Source: Xanthomonas sp. XNM01 (GTDB taxonomy: Bacteria; Pseudomonadota; Gammaproteobacteria; Xanthomonadales; Xanthomonadaceae). From it: a stretch of 64,000 bases of DNA. This document shows, in pieces, positions 41,347 through 52,012 of this stretch (positions are counted from its first letter, which is position 1; every line of letters begins with the position of its first letter). The notes beneath the pieces were generated by a model. It ran no database searches. It saw nothing but the letters and a program-made list of their open reading frames with translations, and was not told the DNA's origin. Location: NCBI RefSeq assembly GCF_014851915.1, contig NZ_JACVAP010000001.1, positions 868,001 to 932,000 of the forward strand, given 5' to 3'. Both the position numbers and the translations under genes were made by a program.

Positions 41347-43004
41347 TGATCCGGACCACGCTCGCCGCGGCACTGCTGGCCATCACCGGCACCGCGGCAG
41401 CCACGGAACGCTTCCACGGCACGCTCGAGCCCTTCGCCAGCGAGGCGGTGTACTTCGTCGTCACCGACCGCTTCGTCAACGGCGACCAGTCGAACGACCA
41501 TCGCGACCAGGGTGGCAGCGACGCGCTGCGTACCTTCGACCGGCCGCTGGCACCCTGCGACGGCGAGGTCGGCAATGTCGGTTATCTGGGCGGCGATTTC
41601 CGCGGCCTGCTCGACAACGCCGCCTACATCCGCGACCTGGGCTTCACCGCGGTGTGGCTGACGCCGATCATCGACAACCCCGACCAGGCCTTCACCGGCG
41701 GCGATGTCATCACCTGCGACGGCTTCCTGACCGACCGCGGCAAGACCGGCTACCACGGCTACTGGGGCGTGAACTTCTACAGGCTCGACGAACACCTGCC
41801 CAGCGCCGGCCTCGATTTCGCCGGGCTGACCGGCGGCCTGCGCGCGCAGGGCCTGAAGACGGTGCTGGACATCGTCGCCAACCACGGTTCGCCGGCCTAC
41901 ACGATGCCGCAGGCGCAGCCGCAGTTCGGCCAGGTGTTCGACGCGGAAGGGCGGCTCGTCGCCGATCACCAGAACCTGCCGCCGGAGCGGCTCGATCCGG
42001 CCGGCAACCCGCTGCACGCGTTCTACAACGCAAAACCCGACCTGGCCCAGCTCGGCGATTTCGATGCCGACAACCCGGCGGTGATGGACTACCTGGTCGG
42101 CGCCTACCTGCAGTGGATCGGGCAGGGCGTGGATGCGCTGCGGATCGACACGATCCGGCACCAGCCGCTGGACTTCTGGAAGCGCTTCGCCGACCGGATC
42201 CGCGCCGAGCGTCCGGGCATGTTCATGTTCGGCGAGGCCTTCGACTACGAGGCGGCCAACATCGCCGCGTTCACGCTGCCGGAAAACGGTGCGATCAGCG
42301 TGCTGGACTTCCCGATGAAGCAGGCCATGGACGAGGTCTTCGGCCACGCCGGCAAGGGCTTCGAGCGGCTGGCGCCCGCGCTGCATCTGGTCGATGGTCC
42401 GTACGCCAACCCGTACGACCTGGCCACGTTCTACGACAACCACGACATGCCGCGGCTGGCGGCCAGCGATGCCGGCTTCATCGACGCGCACAACTGGCTG
42501 TTCACCGCGCGTGGCATTCCGGTGGTCTATTACGGCTCCGAGGTCGGCTTCATGCGTGGTCAGGCCGAGCATGGCGGCAACCGCGCCTACTTCGGCCAGC
42601 AGCGGATCGACACGGCGGGCAGCAGCCCCATCCATGCGGCACTCAGGCGCATCGCCACGCTGCGCCGCGAATCGCCGGCACTGCAGCGTGGCCTGCAACT
42701 GAATCTGCGGCTGTCCGGCGACCAGGCCGCGTTCTACCGCGTCTACCAGGGCGACGACACCACGCAGACCGCGCTGGTGCTGCTCAACAAGGGCGATCGC
42801 GCCTCAACGATCCGCCTGTCGCGCGACCTGCAGCCTGGCGGCTGGCGCGACGGCTTCAGCGGCGAGCGGATCGACATCGGCCGACGCCTGCGGATCGAGG
42901 TGCCGGCGCACGGCGTGCGGGTGCTGTTCTTCGACCAGCCGCTGACCGATGCCGCGTTGCGCGCGAAGCTGGCTGCCGGGATGTCGCGCACGCCGGTGCA
43001 TTGA
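41343..43004 (+). CDS. secreted GH13 alpha-amylase (cyclomaltodextrinase/CGTase-like)
   Basis: A 553-residue enzyme with a signal peptide (TTLAAALLAITGTAAA) acting in the periplasm or outside. GH13 motifs: YFVVTDRFVNGD, DIVANHGS (with unusual G after H), ALRIDTIRH (nucleophile Asp), MFMFGEAF (acid/base Glu), FYDNHDM (transition-state Asp). Calcium-site-like NGDQSND near residue 46. It cuts starch or dextrins into oligomers for the receptor and MFS carrier. Coupled to the MFS gene. Confidence 0.9.
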   Translation: MMIRTTLAAALLAITGTAAATERFHGTLEPFASEAVYFVVTDRFVNGDQSNDHRDQGGSDALRTFDRPLAPCDGEVGNVGYLGGDFRGLLDNAAYIRDLGFTAVWLTPIIDNPDQAFTGGDVITCDGFLTDRGKTGYHGYWGVNFYRLDEHLPSAGLDFAGLTGGLRAQGLKTVLDIVANHGSPAYTMPQAQPQFGQVFDAEGRLVADHQNLPPERLDPAGNPLHAFYNAKPDLAQLGDFDADNPAVMDYLVGAYLQWIGQGVDALRIDTIRHQPLDFWKRFADRIRAERPGMFMFGEAFDYEAANIAAFTLPENGAISVLDFPMKQAMDEVFGHAGKGFERLAPALHLVDGPYANPYDLATFYDNHDMPRLAASDAGFIDAHNWLFTARGIPVVYYGSEVGFMRGQAEHGGNRAYFGQQRIDTAGSSPIHAALRRIATLRRESPALQRGLQLNLRLSGDQAAFYRVYQGDDTTQTALVLLNKGDRASTIRLSRDLQPGGWRDGFSGERIDIGRRLRIEVPAHGVRVLFFDQPLTDAALRAKLAAGMSRTPVH

Positions 43005-43354
43005 GTCCGTAGCGCTTCCGGCACAGACGCCGGATGTCGCGCCGACGCGTGCGGCATCGATCCGGACGTCGCAGCTCCGGCTTCCTCTCCCGGATCGCTA
43101 CGGTGGGAGGCACGCGCCCAGGGGCCCGGGCGTGAGGGCAGGGCGCGAAGAACAGGCGATCTGCCGCCGCCCGAAAGGTCGGACGGGATGGCGGCGAGAC
43201 TCGCCCACAGTGCAGGCCTGTCTCAGCGCCCTGCAGCATGTCTCGAAACCCCGCTGTCACCGCTGTGCCGCGTGCACCGGCAGCGGCGAAAGAGATGAGG
43301 CGAAACGAAGGCTCCGGACGGAACGTTGGTCGTGCGCTGTTGCCGGGCCCCGTC
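43005..43354. other. intergenic region between convergent amylase and lacI-family genes
   Basis: About 350 bases. A small 6-6-6 hairpin (TCCGGC/GCCGGA) just after the amylase stop (43017-43034) is the only structure seen; no U-tract. No gene or operator is recognised. Confidence 0.5.
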
Positions 43355-44380
43355 TCAGGCCCCGGTCGAGGCGCGCAGCACCAGTTTTGCCGGCAGCGCC
43401 TGGCTGTCGACCGGCTCGCCCTGGATCAGCCGGATCAGGCTGTCGACCAGTACCTGCCCGGCCTGCTTGGTGTCCTGCTGCACGGTCGACAGCGGCGGGT
43501 CGACGAAACTGGCCATCGCGATGTCGTCGAAACCAGCGACCGCGACATCCTCGGGCACGCGCAGGCCGTGCTCGCGCAGTGCCTTCAGCGCACCCAGCGC
43601 GATCAGGTCGCTGGCCGCGAACACCGCGTCGAACGCCTGGCCCGAGGCCAGCAGCGCGCTGGCGGCCTCGTGGCCGGACTGCTCGGTGGTGATCGCGTCG
43701 AACTGCAGCGCCGGGTCGGCGCCGATGCTGGCCGCGGCCAGCGCCGCGGCATGGCCGCGGTAGCGTTCGAGGAATTCGGGGTAATGGTTCGAGGCGTGGC
43801 CGAGGAAGGCGATCCGGGTCCGGCCCTGTGCCAGCAGGTGCGCGCTGATGTCGCGCCCGCCCTGGTAGTTGTCGCAGCCGATCGAGACGCCGGGCTGGCC
43901 GGGCAGGGCGGCGCCCCAGCGGATGAAGTGCGTGCCCTGGGCGACCAGCTGCTGCAGCTTGGATTCGGCTTCCAGGTAGTCGCCGTAGCCGAGCAGGATG
44001 ATGCCGTCGGCCTTGTGTGCGTCCTCGTAGTCGGCGTGCCAGTCGTTGGACAGCTGCTGGAACGACACCAGCAGGTCGTAGCCGCGCAGCGCGCAGGCGC
44101 GGGTGATCGAGCCGAGCATCGACAGGAAGAACGGGTTGATCAGCGAGTCGTCCGGGGTCGGATCCTCGAAGAACAGCAGCGCCAGCGTGCCGGACTGGCG
44201 GCAGCGCAGGCTGGACGCGTTCTTGTCGACCTTGTAGTTGAGCTCGTCGGCGATCGCCAGGATCCGTCGGCGGGTCTCGGGATTGACCGACGGGCTGCCG
44301 CGCAGCGCGCGCGACACGGTCGGCTGCGAGACTCCGGCCAGGTGGGCGATGTCCAGCGATGTGGCCTTGCCCTTGGTCAT
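43355..44380 (-). CDS. LacI family transcriptional regulator (maltose-type)
   Basis: A 341-residue repressor. N-terminal HTH SLDIAHLAGVSQPTVSRALRGSPSVNPETR is canonical; DELNYKVDKNASSLR is the hinge-linker; the rest is a periplasmic-binding-protein-like effector domain with FFEDPTPDDS, GCDNYQGGRDI, VFAASDLIALGALKAL. Likely binds the two CG-centred operators in the locus and is released by maltose or an oligosaccharide. I chose the ATG at 44380 for usual family length; a start at 44428 would add 16 residues. Confidence 0.9.
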   Translation of the reverse strand: MTKGKATSLDIAHLAGVSQPTVSRALRGSPSVNPETRRRILAIADELNYKVDKNASSLRCRQSGTLALLFFEDPTPDDSLINPFFLSMLGSITRACALRGYDLLVSFQQLSNDWHADYEDAHKADGIILLGYGDYLEAESKLQQLVAQGTHFIRWGAALPGQPGVSIGCDNYQGGRDISAHLLAQGRTRIAFLGHASNHYPEFLERYRGHAAALAAASIGADPALQFDAITTEQSGHEAASALLASGQAFDAVFAASDLIALGALKALREHGLRVPEDVAVAGFDDIAMASFVDPPLSTVQQDTKQAGQVLVDSLIRLIQGEPVDSQALPAKLVLRASTGA

Positions 44381-44474
44381 TCCGGTGGCCCTGGCGGGCG
44401 GATGGCGTGTTGCCGACGCCGGCATCATGCCATGGCCGTCCGGCCTGCCGGTGGGCGCCGCGCGGGGCTTGCGC

Positions 44475-44480
44475 TAGAAT
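44475..44480 (+). promoter_or_regulatory. candidate -10 box of the thrS leader
   Basis: TAGAAT, with only a poor -35 (TGGGCG at 44452-44457). If used, transcription starts near 44487 and gives a leader of about 230 bases holding the attenuator. Confidence 0.4.
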
Positions 44481-44564
44481 CGGCCGCGATGCCGTCGGCA
44501 CTGGGCCGGCGCGCGAACCAGAACGGACAGGGTGGCCCGCGGCAACGCCGGCCGAGCGTGCGAC

Positions 44565-44591
44565 ATGAGCACTACCACCGCCCAACGCTGA
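44565..44591 (+). CDS. thrS leader peptide MSTTTAQR
   Basis: An 8-codon frame: ATG AGC ACT ACC ACC GCC CAA CGC TGA. Three successive Thr codons just before an intrinsic terminator and thrS are what a threonine-sensing attenuator needs. Ribosome slowing at the Thr codons for lack of charged tRNA-Thr would leave the downstream segment free to form an antiterminator. The ribosome site is weak (GAGCG). Confidence 0.65.
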   Translation: MSTTTAQR

Positions 44592-44593
44592 CC

Positions 44594-44639
44594 CGCCACC
44601 CCGGACCCGGAACGACGGCGCCTGGTGGCGCTTTTTTTT
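44594..44639 (+). terminator. transcription attenuator before thrS
   Basis: Terminator stem GCGCC/GGCGC with TGGT loop (44618-44631) followed by eight T (44632-44639). Alternative pairing: CGCCACC (44594-44600) with GGTGGCG (44624-44630), which would break the terminator; GGTGGC (44531-44536) can in turn pair with 44595-44600. This is the classic 1:2, 2:3, 3:4 layout. Confidence 0.7.
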
Positions 44640-44717
44640 GGTCGCCCGGTTCTGGTTCCCATTCCTTCCCGTTTCCTGCCCGCGGCACCGCCGCCGGCCC
44701 CTCAGAACGCCATCCAG

Positions 44718-46622
44718 ATGATCACGATCACGCTTCCCGACGGCAGCCGCCGCGAATTCGATGCCCCCGTTTCCGTCATGCAGGTCGCCCAGTCGATCGG
44801 TGCCGGCCTGGCCAAGGCCACCATCGCCGGTGCCGTCGACGGCGTGCTGGTCGATGCCAGCGACGTCATCGACCATGACGCCAGCCTGCGCATCATCACC
44901 GCCAAGGACGAGGAGGGCGTGGAGATCATCCGCCACTCCTGCGCCCACCTGGTCGGCCATGCGGTCAAGCAGCTCTACCCGGACGTGAAGATGGTGATCG
45001 GCCCGGTCATCGCCGAGGGCTTCTATTACGACATCTACTCCGAGCGCCCGTTCACCCCGGACGACATGGCCGCCATCCAGGCGCGCATGGCGGAGCTGAT
45101 CGCCACCGATTACGACGTGATCAAGAAGATGACGCCGCGCGCCGAGGTGGTCGAGATCTTCAAGGCCCGTGGCGAGGACTACAAGCTGCGCCTGATCGAG
45201 GACATGCCCGCGGATGTCACTGCCATGGGCATGTACTACCACCAGGAATACGTGGACATGTGCCGGGGTCCGCACGTGCCGAACACCCGCTTCCTCAAGG
45301 CCTTCAAGCTGACCCGCATCTCCGGCGCCTACTGGCGTGGCGATGCCAAGAACGAGCAGCTGCAGCGCGTCTACGGCACCGCCTGGGCCGACAAGAAGCA
45401 GCTGGATGCCTACATCCAGCGGATCGAGGAGGCCGAGAAGCGCGACCACCGCCGCATCGGCAAGCAGCAGAACCTGTTCCACCTGCAGGAGGAGGCCCCG
45501 GGCCTGGTGTTCTGGCACCCGAAGGGCTGGTCGGTGTGGCAGGTGGTCGAGCAGTACATGCGCCGCGTGTACCGCCAGACCGGCTACGGCGAGGTGCGCT
45601 GCCCGCAGATCCTGGACGTGTCGCTGTGGCAGAAGTCCGGCCACTGGGACAACTACAAGGACAACATGTTCTTCACCGAGTCGGAGAAGCGCACCTACGC
45701 GGTCAAGCCGATGAACTGCCCGGGCCACGTGCAGATCTTCAACCAGGGCCTGCACAGCTACCGCGACCTGCCGATCCGCTACGGCGAGTTCGGCAGCTGC
45801 CACCGCAACGAGCCTTCGGGCGCGCTGCACGGCATCCTGCGCGTGCGCGGCTTCACCCAGGACGACGGCCACGTGTTCTGCACGGAAAGCCAGATCGAGG
45901 ACGAAGTGCGCGCGTTCCACGAGCAGGCGCTGAAGGTCTATACCGACTTCGGCTTCGAGGAGATCCAGATCAAGATCGCCCTGCGCCCCGACTCGCGTCT
46001 GGGCGACGACGCCACCTGGGACAAGGCCGAGGACGCGCTGCGTTCGGCGCTGCGCGCCTCGGGCGTCGAGTGGCAGGAACTGCCGGGCGAGGGCGCCTTC
46101 TACGGCCCCAAGATCGAGTACCACCTGAAGGATGCGATCGGCCGCACCTGGCAGCTGGGCACGATGCAGGTCGACTTCATGATGCCCGGCCGCCTGGGTG
46201 CCGAGTATGTCGACGAGAACAGCCAGAAGAAGCACCCGGTCATGCTGCACCGCGCCATCGTCGGCTCGATGGAGCGCTTCATCGGCATCCTGATCGAGCA
46301 CCATGCCGGCCAGTTCCCGGCCTGGCTGGCCCCGGTCCAGGCCGTGGTGATGAACATCACCGACGCCCAGGCCGATGCCGTGGCCGAGGCCCGTAAACTC
46401 CTTGCGAATCAAGGCTTCCGGATCGAGGCCGATTTGCGAAACGAGAAGATCGGCTTTAAGATCCGCGAGCATACGCTGCAGCGGGTGCCGTACCTGCTGG
46501 TGGTCGGAGACCGCGAGAAGGAAAACGGCGCCGTGGCGGTCCGCACGCGTTCGGGGGAAGATTTGGGCACAATGTCCATCTCCGCCTTCGGCGATCTGCT
46601 GCGTTCGCACCAGGCGGCGTGA
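44718..46622 (+). CDS. thrS: threonyl-tRNA synthetase
   Basis: Charges tRNA-Thr with threonine. The 634 residues show the usual layout: TGS domain (1-62), editing domain with HxxxH-like [13 protein letters not shown] and [10 protein letters not shown] (about 70-225), class II catalytic core with [20 protein letters not shown] and a late [18 protein letters not shown], then the anticodon-binding domain ending LRSHQAA. ATG at 44718 gives the family's MITITLPDG start. First gene of the translation operon. Confidence 0.97.
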   Translation: MITITLPDGSRREFDAPVSVMQVAQSIGAGLAKATIAGAVDGVLVDASDVIDHDASLRIITAKDEEGVEIIRHSCAHLVGHAVKQLYPDVKMVIGPVIAEGFYYDIYSERPFTPDDMAAIQARMAELIATDYDVIKKMTPRAEVVEIFKARGEDYKLRLIEDMPADVTAMGMYYHQEYVDMCRGPHVPNTRFLKAFKLTRISGAYWRGDAKNEQLQRVYGTAWADKKQLDAYIQRIEEAEKRDHRRIGKQQNLFHLQEEAPGLVFWHPKGWSVWQVVEQYMRRVYRQTGYGEVRCPQILDVSLWQKSGHWDNYKDNMFFTESEKRTYAVKPMNCPGHVQIFNQGLHSYRDLPIRYGEFGSCHRNEPSGALHGILRVRGFTQDDGHVFCTESQIEDEVRAFHEQALKVYTDFGFEEIQIKIALRPDSRLGDDATWDKAEDALRSALRASGVEWQELPGEGAFYGPKIEYHLKDAIGRTWQLGTMQVDFMMPGRLGAEYVDENSQKKHPVMLHRAIVGSMERFIGILIEHHAGQFPAWLAPVQAVVMNITDAQADAVAEARKLLANQGFRIEADLRNEKIGFKIREHTLQRVPYLLVVGDREKENGAVAVRTRSGEDLGTMSISAFGDLLRSHQAA

Positions 46623-46670
46623 CCCGGCGCACCGACCGGCGCCGTCAGACCCCTCTTTGGAGACTGCAAC

Positions 46671-47192
46671 ATCAGCACCCCCGAAAAACAGAATCGCAAG
46701 AACAATGAGATCCGCGTGCCGCGTGTGCGCGTGATCGGTTCCGATGGCGAGATGATCGGCGTCCTGTCGCGCGACGAGGCGTTGCGCATGGCCGAGGACG
46801 AGGAGCTCGACCTCGTCGAGATCCAGCCGAACGCGGATCCGCCGGTCTGCAAGATCATGGACTTCGGCAAGTTCAAGTTCGAAGCGCAGAAAAAGGCCAA
46901 CGAGGCCAAGAAGAAGACCAAGCAGGTCGAGATCAAGGAGCTCAAGTTCCGTCCGGTCACGGACGAGGGCGACTACCAGATCAAGTTGCGCAACATGCGC
47001 CGCTTCCTGGAAGAGGGCGACAAGGTCAAGGTCAACATCCGTTTCCGTGGCCGCGAGATGAGCCACCAGGAACTCGGCCGCCAGATGGCGGCGCGGATCG
47101 AGGGCGACCTGGGCGAGGACATCGTCATCGAATCGCGGCCGCGTCTGGAAGGCCGGCAGATGGTGATGATGATCGCGCCGAAGAAGAAGTGA
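46671..47192 (+). CDS. infC: translation initiation factor IF-3, ATC start codon
   Basis: Binds the 30S subunit and proofreads start-codon pairing. The frame reads [21 protein letters not shown] from an ATC at 46671, with TTTGGAGA giving a GGAG ribosome site 8 bases upstream. No ATG or TTG exists in this part of the frame; a GTG at 46716 would remove the conserved NEIR element. IF3 genes often use rare AUU/AUC starts for autoregulation. 173 residues, near the family's usual 180. Both halves are intact: [16 protein letters not shown] and [35 protein letters not shown]. Confidence 0.95.
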   Translation: MSTPEKQNRKNNEIRVPRVRVIGSDGEMIGVLSRDEALRMAEDEELDLVEIQPNADPPVCKIMDFGKFKFEAQKKANEAKKKTKQVEIKELKFRPVTDEGDYQIKLRNMRRFLEEGDKVKVNIRFRGREMSHQELGRQMAARIEGDLGEDIVIESRPRLEGRQMVMMIAPKKK

Positions 47193-47196
47193 CCGC

Positions 47197-47262
47197 GGCG
47201 GCCTCCGGGCCGCCATGGTGCCGGCCCCGGGCCGGACATGCAGGGGCGCCGCGGCGCCCCTG
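47197..47262 (+). other. three GC-rich hairpins between infC and rpmI
   Basis: In series: GGCGGCC-TCC-GGGCCGCC near 47197, CCGGCCCCGGGCCGG at 47221-47235 and a 10-2-10 palindrome CAGGGGCGCC-GC-GGCGCCCCTG at 47241-47262. The last is followed by a short CTTTCC but no U-run. These may reduce read-through from infC. Confidence 0.5.
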
Positions 47263-47304
47263 CCGCTTTCCGGGGGCCGGTTTCGCGCCAGGGAACCGGC
47301 TGAT

Positions 47305-47333
47305 TTGCAAGGTAAACTCGGGATCGGCATAAT
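47305..47333 (+). promoter_or_regulatory. sigma70-like promoter for rpmI-rplT
   Basis: TTGCAA (47305-47310), 17-base spacer, CATAAT (47328-47333). Transcription would start near 47340, giving a 5' leader of about 150 bases before rpmI, long enough for the L20-binding autoregulatory structure known from E. coli; the structure itself cannot be confirmed by eye. Confidence 0.65.
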
Positions 47334-47488
47334 GGCCGGCTCCGGTTCGCCGGAACGACTGTCCGCAGTCGCAGGACCCGCCCGAGATGCGTTTCCGGTC
47401 AAGGGCTTACAGCAGGTAAGGGCAAGGATGGAAAGCGCAGCGCAGCTGCCGCCCGTGCCAGTGACATAGACCATCAAGGACATTTGCA

Positions 47489-47686
47489 ATGCCCAAGATC
47501 AAGACCAACCGGGCGGCGGCCAAGCGCTTCCGCAAGACCGCGTCCGGCAAGTACAAGGCTGGCCACGCCAACCGTAGCCACATCCTCACCAAGAAGGCGA
47601 CCAAGCGGAAGCGCAACCTGCGGCAGACGAACCACGTCCGTGCCGAGGACGCTGGCCGTCTGGACCGCATGCTGCCTTACCTCTGA
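47489..47686 (+). CDS. rpmI: 50S ribosomal protein L35
   Basis: 65 residues, very basic, starting [17 protein letters not shown] and containing [16 protein letters not shown], the L35 pattern. Part of the large subunit. Eleven bases separate it from rplT, its universal partner; AAGGACA is the ribosome site. Confidence 0.97.
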   Translation: MPKIKTNRAAAKRFRKTASGKYKAGHANRSHILTKKATKRKRNLRQTNHVRAEDAGRLDRMLPYL

Positions 47687-47697
47687 GGAACTGAACC

Positions 47698-48057
47698 ATG
47701 GCACGAGTCAAGCGTGGTGTGCAGGCGCGCCGCCGCCACAAGAAAATCCTGAACCTCGCCAAGGGCTACTACAACGCCCGTCGCAAGGTCTTCCGCGTCG
47801 CCAAGCAGGCGGTCATCAAGGCGCAGCAGTACGCCTACATCGGCCGCAAGCAGAAGAAGCGCAATTTCCGCTCGCTGTGGATCACCCGCATCAACGCGGC
47901 TGCCCGCAGCAACGGCCTGAGCTACAGCCGTTTCATGAACGGCCTGCTGAAGGCCGGCATCACCCTGGATCGCAAGGTGCTGGCGGACATCGCCGTGCAT
48001 GACGCGGCCGGCTTTACCGCACTGACGGAAAAGGCGAAGGGCGCTCTGGCGGCATAA
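47698..48057 (+). CDS. rplT: 50S ribosomal protein L20
   Basis: 119 residues: [19 protein letters not shown] start, [17 protein letters not shown] and the [14 protein letters not shown] segment of the globular domain. Needed for early 50S assembly and a repressor of its own operon in E. coli. Ends 70 bases before a terminator. Confidence 0.97.
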   Translation: MARVKRGVQARRRHKKILNLAKGYYNARRKVFRVAKQAVIKAQQYAYIGRKQKKRNFRSLWITRINAAARSNGLSYSRFMNGLLKAGITLDRKVLADIAVHDAAGFTALTEKAKGALAA

Positions 48058-49230
<1,173 letters not shown>

Positions 49231-49297
49231 CGCCGCCGCACCGCATCCCGGTCATCAACGGCGGGCCATGGCCCGCCCAGCTGGATCCGCACACACC

Positions 49298-51691
49298 ATG
49301 AAGTTCTCCGAAAACTGGCTGCGCAGCCACGTGCCCACCCAAGCGAGCCGCGACGAACTGGCCGCCACCCTGACCGCGATCGGCCTGGAGGTCGAAGAGG
49401 TCACCGCGCTCGGCGCCGGCCTCGATGGCGTGGTGGTCGCACGCATCCTCAGCGCCGAGAAGCATCCGGAGGCCGACCGCCTGCAGGTCTGCTCGGTCGA
49501 TGCCGGGCAGGGCGCACCGCTGCAGATCGTCTGCGGTGCGCCGAACGCGCGTGCCGGCCTGGTCGCGCCGCTGGCGATGGTCGGCGCCAATGTGGGGGGC
49601 ATCGCGATCAAGGCGGCCAAGCTGCGTGGCGTCGAATCCAACGGCATGCTGTGCTCGGCCAAGGAGCTGGGTCTGGATGCGGATGCCTCCGGCCTGCTCG
49701 AACTGCCGGCCGACGCGCCGGCCGGCACGCCGCTGGCCGACTATCTGCAGCTGCCCGACGCCAGCATCGAGATCAAGCTGACCCCGAACCGCGCCGACTG
49801 CTTCAGCGTGCGCGGCATCGCCTTCGACGTGGCCGCCGCCTGCGCCAGCGACGTCGCACCGCTCGAGGTCGCGCCGGTCGCTGCCGCGTCCAGCCGCGAG
49901 CTGGCGGTGCAGCTGCAGGCCGGCGCCGACGCGCCGCGCTACTGCGGTCGCGTGATCGAAGGCCTGGATCCGGCCGCGATCACCCCGGTGTGGATGGCCG
50001 AGCGCCTGCGCCGCAGCGGCGTGCGCCCGGTCTCGCTGCTGGTCGACATCACCCAGTACGTGATGCTGGAGCTGGGCCAGCCGATGCACGCCTTCGATCT
50101 GGACCTGCTGCAGGGCCCGGTGGGCGTGCGCCACGCCCGCCATGGCGAACGCCTGACTCTGCTCGACGGACGCGAGGTCGCGCTCGATCCCGCGTTCCTG
50201 GCGATCACCGATGCCGACCGCGTAGTCGCACTGGCCGGCCTGATGGGCGGCATGGACACCCGCGTCACCGAGGGTACCCGCAGCGTGTTCCTCGAGGCCG
50301 CGCATTTCGCCCCGGCTGCGATCATGGGCCGCGGCCGTCGTTTCGGCCTGCATACCGATGCCGGCCATCGTTTCGAGCGCGGCGTCGATCCGCAGCTGCC
50401 GCGCACGGCCATCGAGCATGCGACCGCGCTGGTGCTGCAGCTGGCCGGCGGCACGCCCGGCCCGGTGACCGAGGCGGTGCTGCCCGAGCACCTGCCGGCA
50501 CCGGCGACGATCGTGCTGCGTCGCGCGCGCATCCAGCGCGTGCTCGGCATCGCCATCGACGATGCCGAAGTCGAGCGCATCCTGCGTGCGCTGGGCATGG
50601 ATGTCGCCGCCTCCGGCGATGGCTGGACCGTGACCGCGCCGACGCGCCGCTTCGATGTTGCGATCGAGGAAGACCTGATCGAGGAACTGGCGCGCATCCA
50701 CGGCTACGACCGGATCCCGACCACGGTGCCCGGTGGCGCCGCGCGCATCGTCGCGTCCAGCGAAACCCGGGTCGAAGAAGGCGACCTGCGCCGTCAGCTG
50801 GTCGCGCGCCACTATCAGGAGGCGATCAGCTTCGCCTTCGTCGAGGAGGCGCTGCTGCAACACTGGCAGTGCACCGACGACACGGTCACGCTGGCCAATC
50901 CGCTCAGCGCCGAACTGGCGGTGATGCGTCCGCGCCTGCTGCCGGGTCTGGTCGATGCGCTGGGCCGCAACGCCGCGCGCCAGGCCGGGCGCGTGCGTCT
51001 GTTCGAGTTGGGGCGTGTGTTCGCCGCACCGGCACAGGCTGGCGACGCGCCGCTGGAAACGCGCCGCATCGCCGCCGTCGCCTGTGGTGCGGCTGGCGCC
51101 GAGCAGTGGGGCGTGGCCACGCGCCGCGTCGATTTCCACGACATCAAGGGCGACCTGGAATCGCTGGCCGCCGCATCGGGGGCACAGCTCGTCTTCCGTG
51201 CCTCGACCCAGCCCTTCGGCCATCCAGGCCGCAGCGCCGACGTGTACCGCGTCGACGGTACGGGCCCGGCGCGGCATGTGGGCTGGATCGGCCAGCTGCA
51301 TCCGCGCCTGCAGGGCGCGCTGGATCTGGATCAGGACGTGTACGCGTTCGAGCTGGATCTGGAGCCGCTGCAGCAGCGTGCGCTGCCGCGCGCCGAGGCA
51401 CTGTCGCGCTTCCCCGCGGTGCGCCGCGACCTGGCCTTCCTGGTCGCCGAGCAGGTGAGCTGGGCGGCACTGGAAACCAGCATCCGCGCCGCAGCCGGCC
51501 CGGTGCTGCGCGACCTCGTGCTGTTCGATCGCTACCAGGGTCAGGGCGTGGAAACAGGGTCCAAGAGTCTGGCTATGGGCTTGATTTTGCAGGACAACGC
51601 GCGCACTCTCACGGATCGCGACGCGGACGCCGTGACCGATCAGGTCATCGCTGCACTGGCCAGCGAACACGGTGCCCGCATCCGCGGCTGA
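49298..51691 (+). CDS. pheT: phenylalanyl-tRNA synthetase beta subunit
   Basis: 797 residues. N-terminal KFSENWLRSHV, tRNA-binding OB domain (VVVARILSAEKHPEADRLQVCSVD about 40-150), B3/B4 editing domain (LVDITQYVMLELGQPMHAFD), B5 (FERGVDPQLPRTAIEHATAL), core-like domain and C-terminal FDX-ACB domain (FPAVRRDLAFLV to the end). It proofreads Tyr-tRNA-Phe. Start chosen at 49298, the family start, rather than in-frame 49268. Confidence 0.97.
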   Translation: MKFSENWLRSHVPTQASRDELAATLTAIGLEVEEVTALGAGLDGVVVARILSAEKHPEADRLQVCSVDAGQGAPLQIVCGAPNARAGLVAPLAMVGANVGGIAIKAAKLRGVESNGMLCSAKELGLDADASGLLELPADAPAGTPLADYLQLPDASIEIKLTPNRADCFSVRGIAFDVAAACASDVAPLEVAPVAAASSRELAVQLQAGADAPRYCGRVIEGLDPAAITPVWMAERLRRSGVRPVSLLVDITQYVMLELGQPMHAFDLDLLQGPVGVRHARHGERLTLLDGREVALDPAFLAITDADRVVALAGLMGGMDTRVTEGTRSVFLEAAHFAPAAIMGRGRRFGLHTDAGHRFERGVDPQLPRTAIEHATALVLQLAGGTPGPVTEAVLPEHLPAPATIVLRRARIQRVLGIAIDDAEVERILRALGMDVAASGDGWTVTAPTRRFDVAIEEDLIEELARIHGYDRIPTTVPGGAARIVASSETRVEEGDLRRQLVARHYQEAISFAFVEEALLQHWQCTDDTVTLANPLSAELAVMRPRLLPGLVDALGRNAARQAGRVRLFELGRVFAAPAQAGDAPLETRRIAAVACGAAGAEQWGVATRRVDFHDIKGDLESLAAASGAQLVFRASTQPFGHPGRSADVYRVDGTGPARHVGWIGQLHPRLQGALDLDQDVYAFELDLEPLQQRALPRAEALSRFPAVRRDLAFLVAEQVSWAALETSIRAAAGPVLRDLVLFDRYQGQGVETGSKSLAMGLILQDNARTLTDRDADAVTDQVIAALASEHGARIRG

Positions 51692-51706
51692 GACGAGGGG
51701 AACACG

Positions 51707-52012
51707 ATGGCTTTGACCAAGGCGGAAATGTCCGAGCGCCTGTTCGACGAGGTCGGTCTGAACAAGCGCGAGGCAAAGGAATTCGTCGATGCGTTCTTCG
51801 ATGCACTGCGCGAGGCGCTGCAGGATGGCCGGCAGGTGAAGCTGTCGGGTTTCGGCAATTTCGACCTGCGGCGCAAGAACCAGCGCCCGGGCCGCAATCC
51901 GAAGACCGGCGAGGAGATTCCGATTTCGGCGCGTACCGTGGTCACCTTCCGCCCCGGGCAGAAACTGAAGGAGCGGGTCGAGGCATTCACCGGAGCCGAG
52001 CCGCATGCTTGA
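51707..52012 (+). CDS. ihfA: integration host factor alpha subunit
   Basis: A 101-residue DNA-bending protein. [38 protein letters not shown] opens it and the arm is [48 protein letters not shown], with the Pro that intercalates in DNA. In Xanthomonas this gene was once called gumA because it borders the gum cluster. Overlaps the merR-type gene by 8 bases. Confidence 0.96.
   Translation: MALTKAEMSERLFDEVGLNKREAKEFVDAFFDALREALQDGRQVKLSGFGNFDLRRKNQRPGRNPKTGEEIPISARTVVTFRPGQKLKERVEAFTGAEPHA

Noticed and set aside
43257..47489. A minus-strand open frame of about 1400 codons across the lacI-family gene, thrS and infC
   Set aside because: It runs antisense to thrS and infC and out of frame with the LacI-type gene; the translation is low complexity and explained by GC-skewed codon positions.
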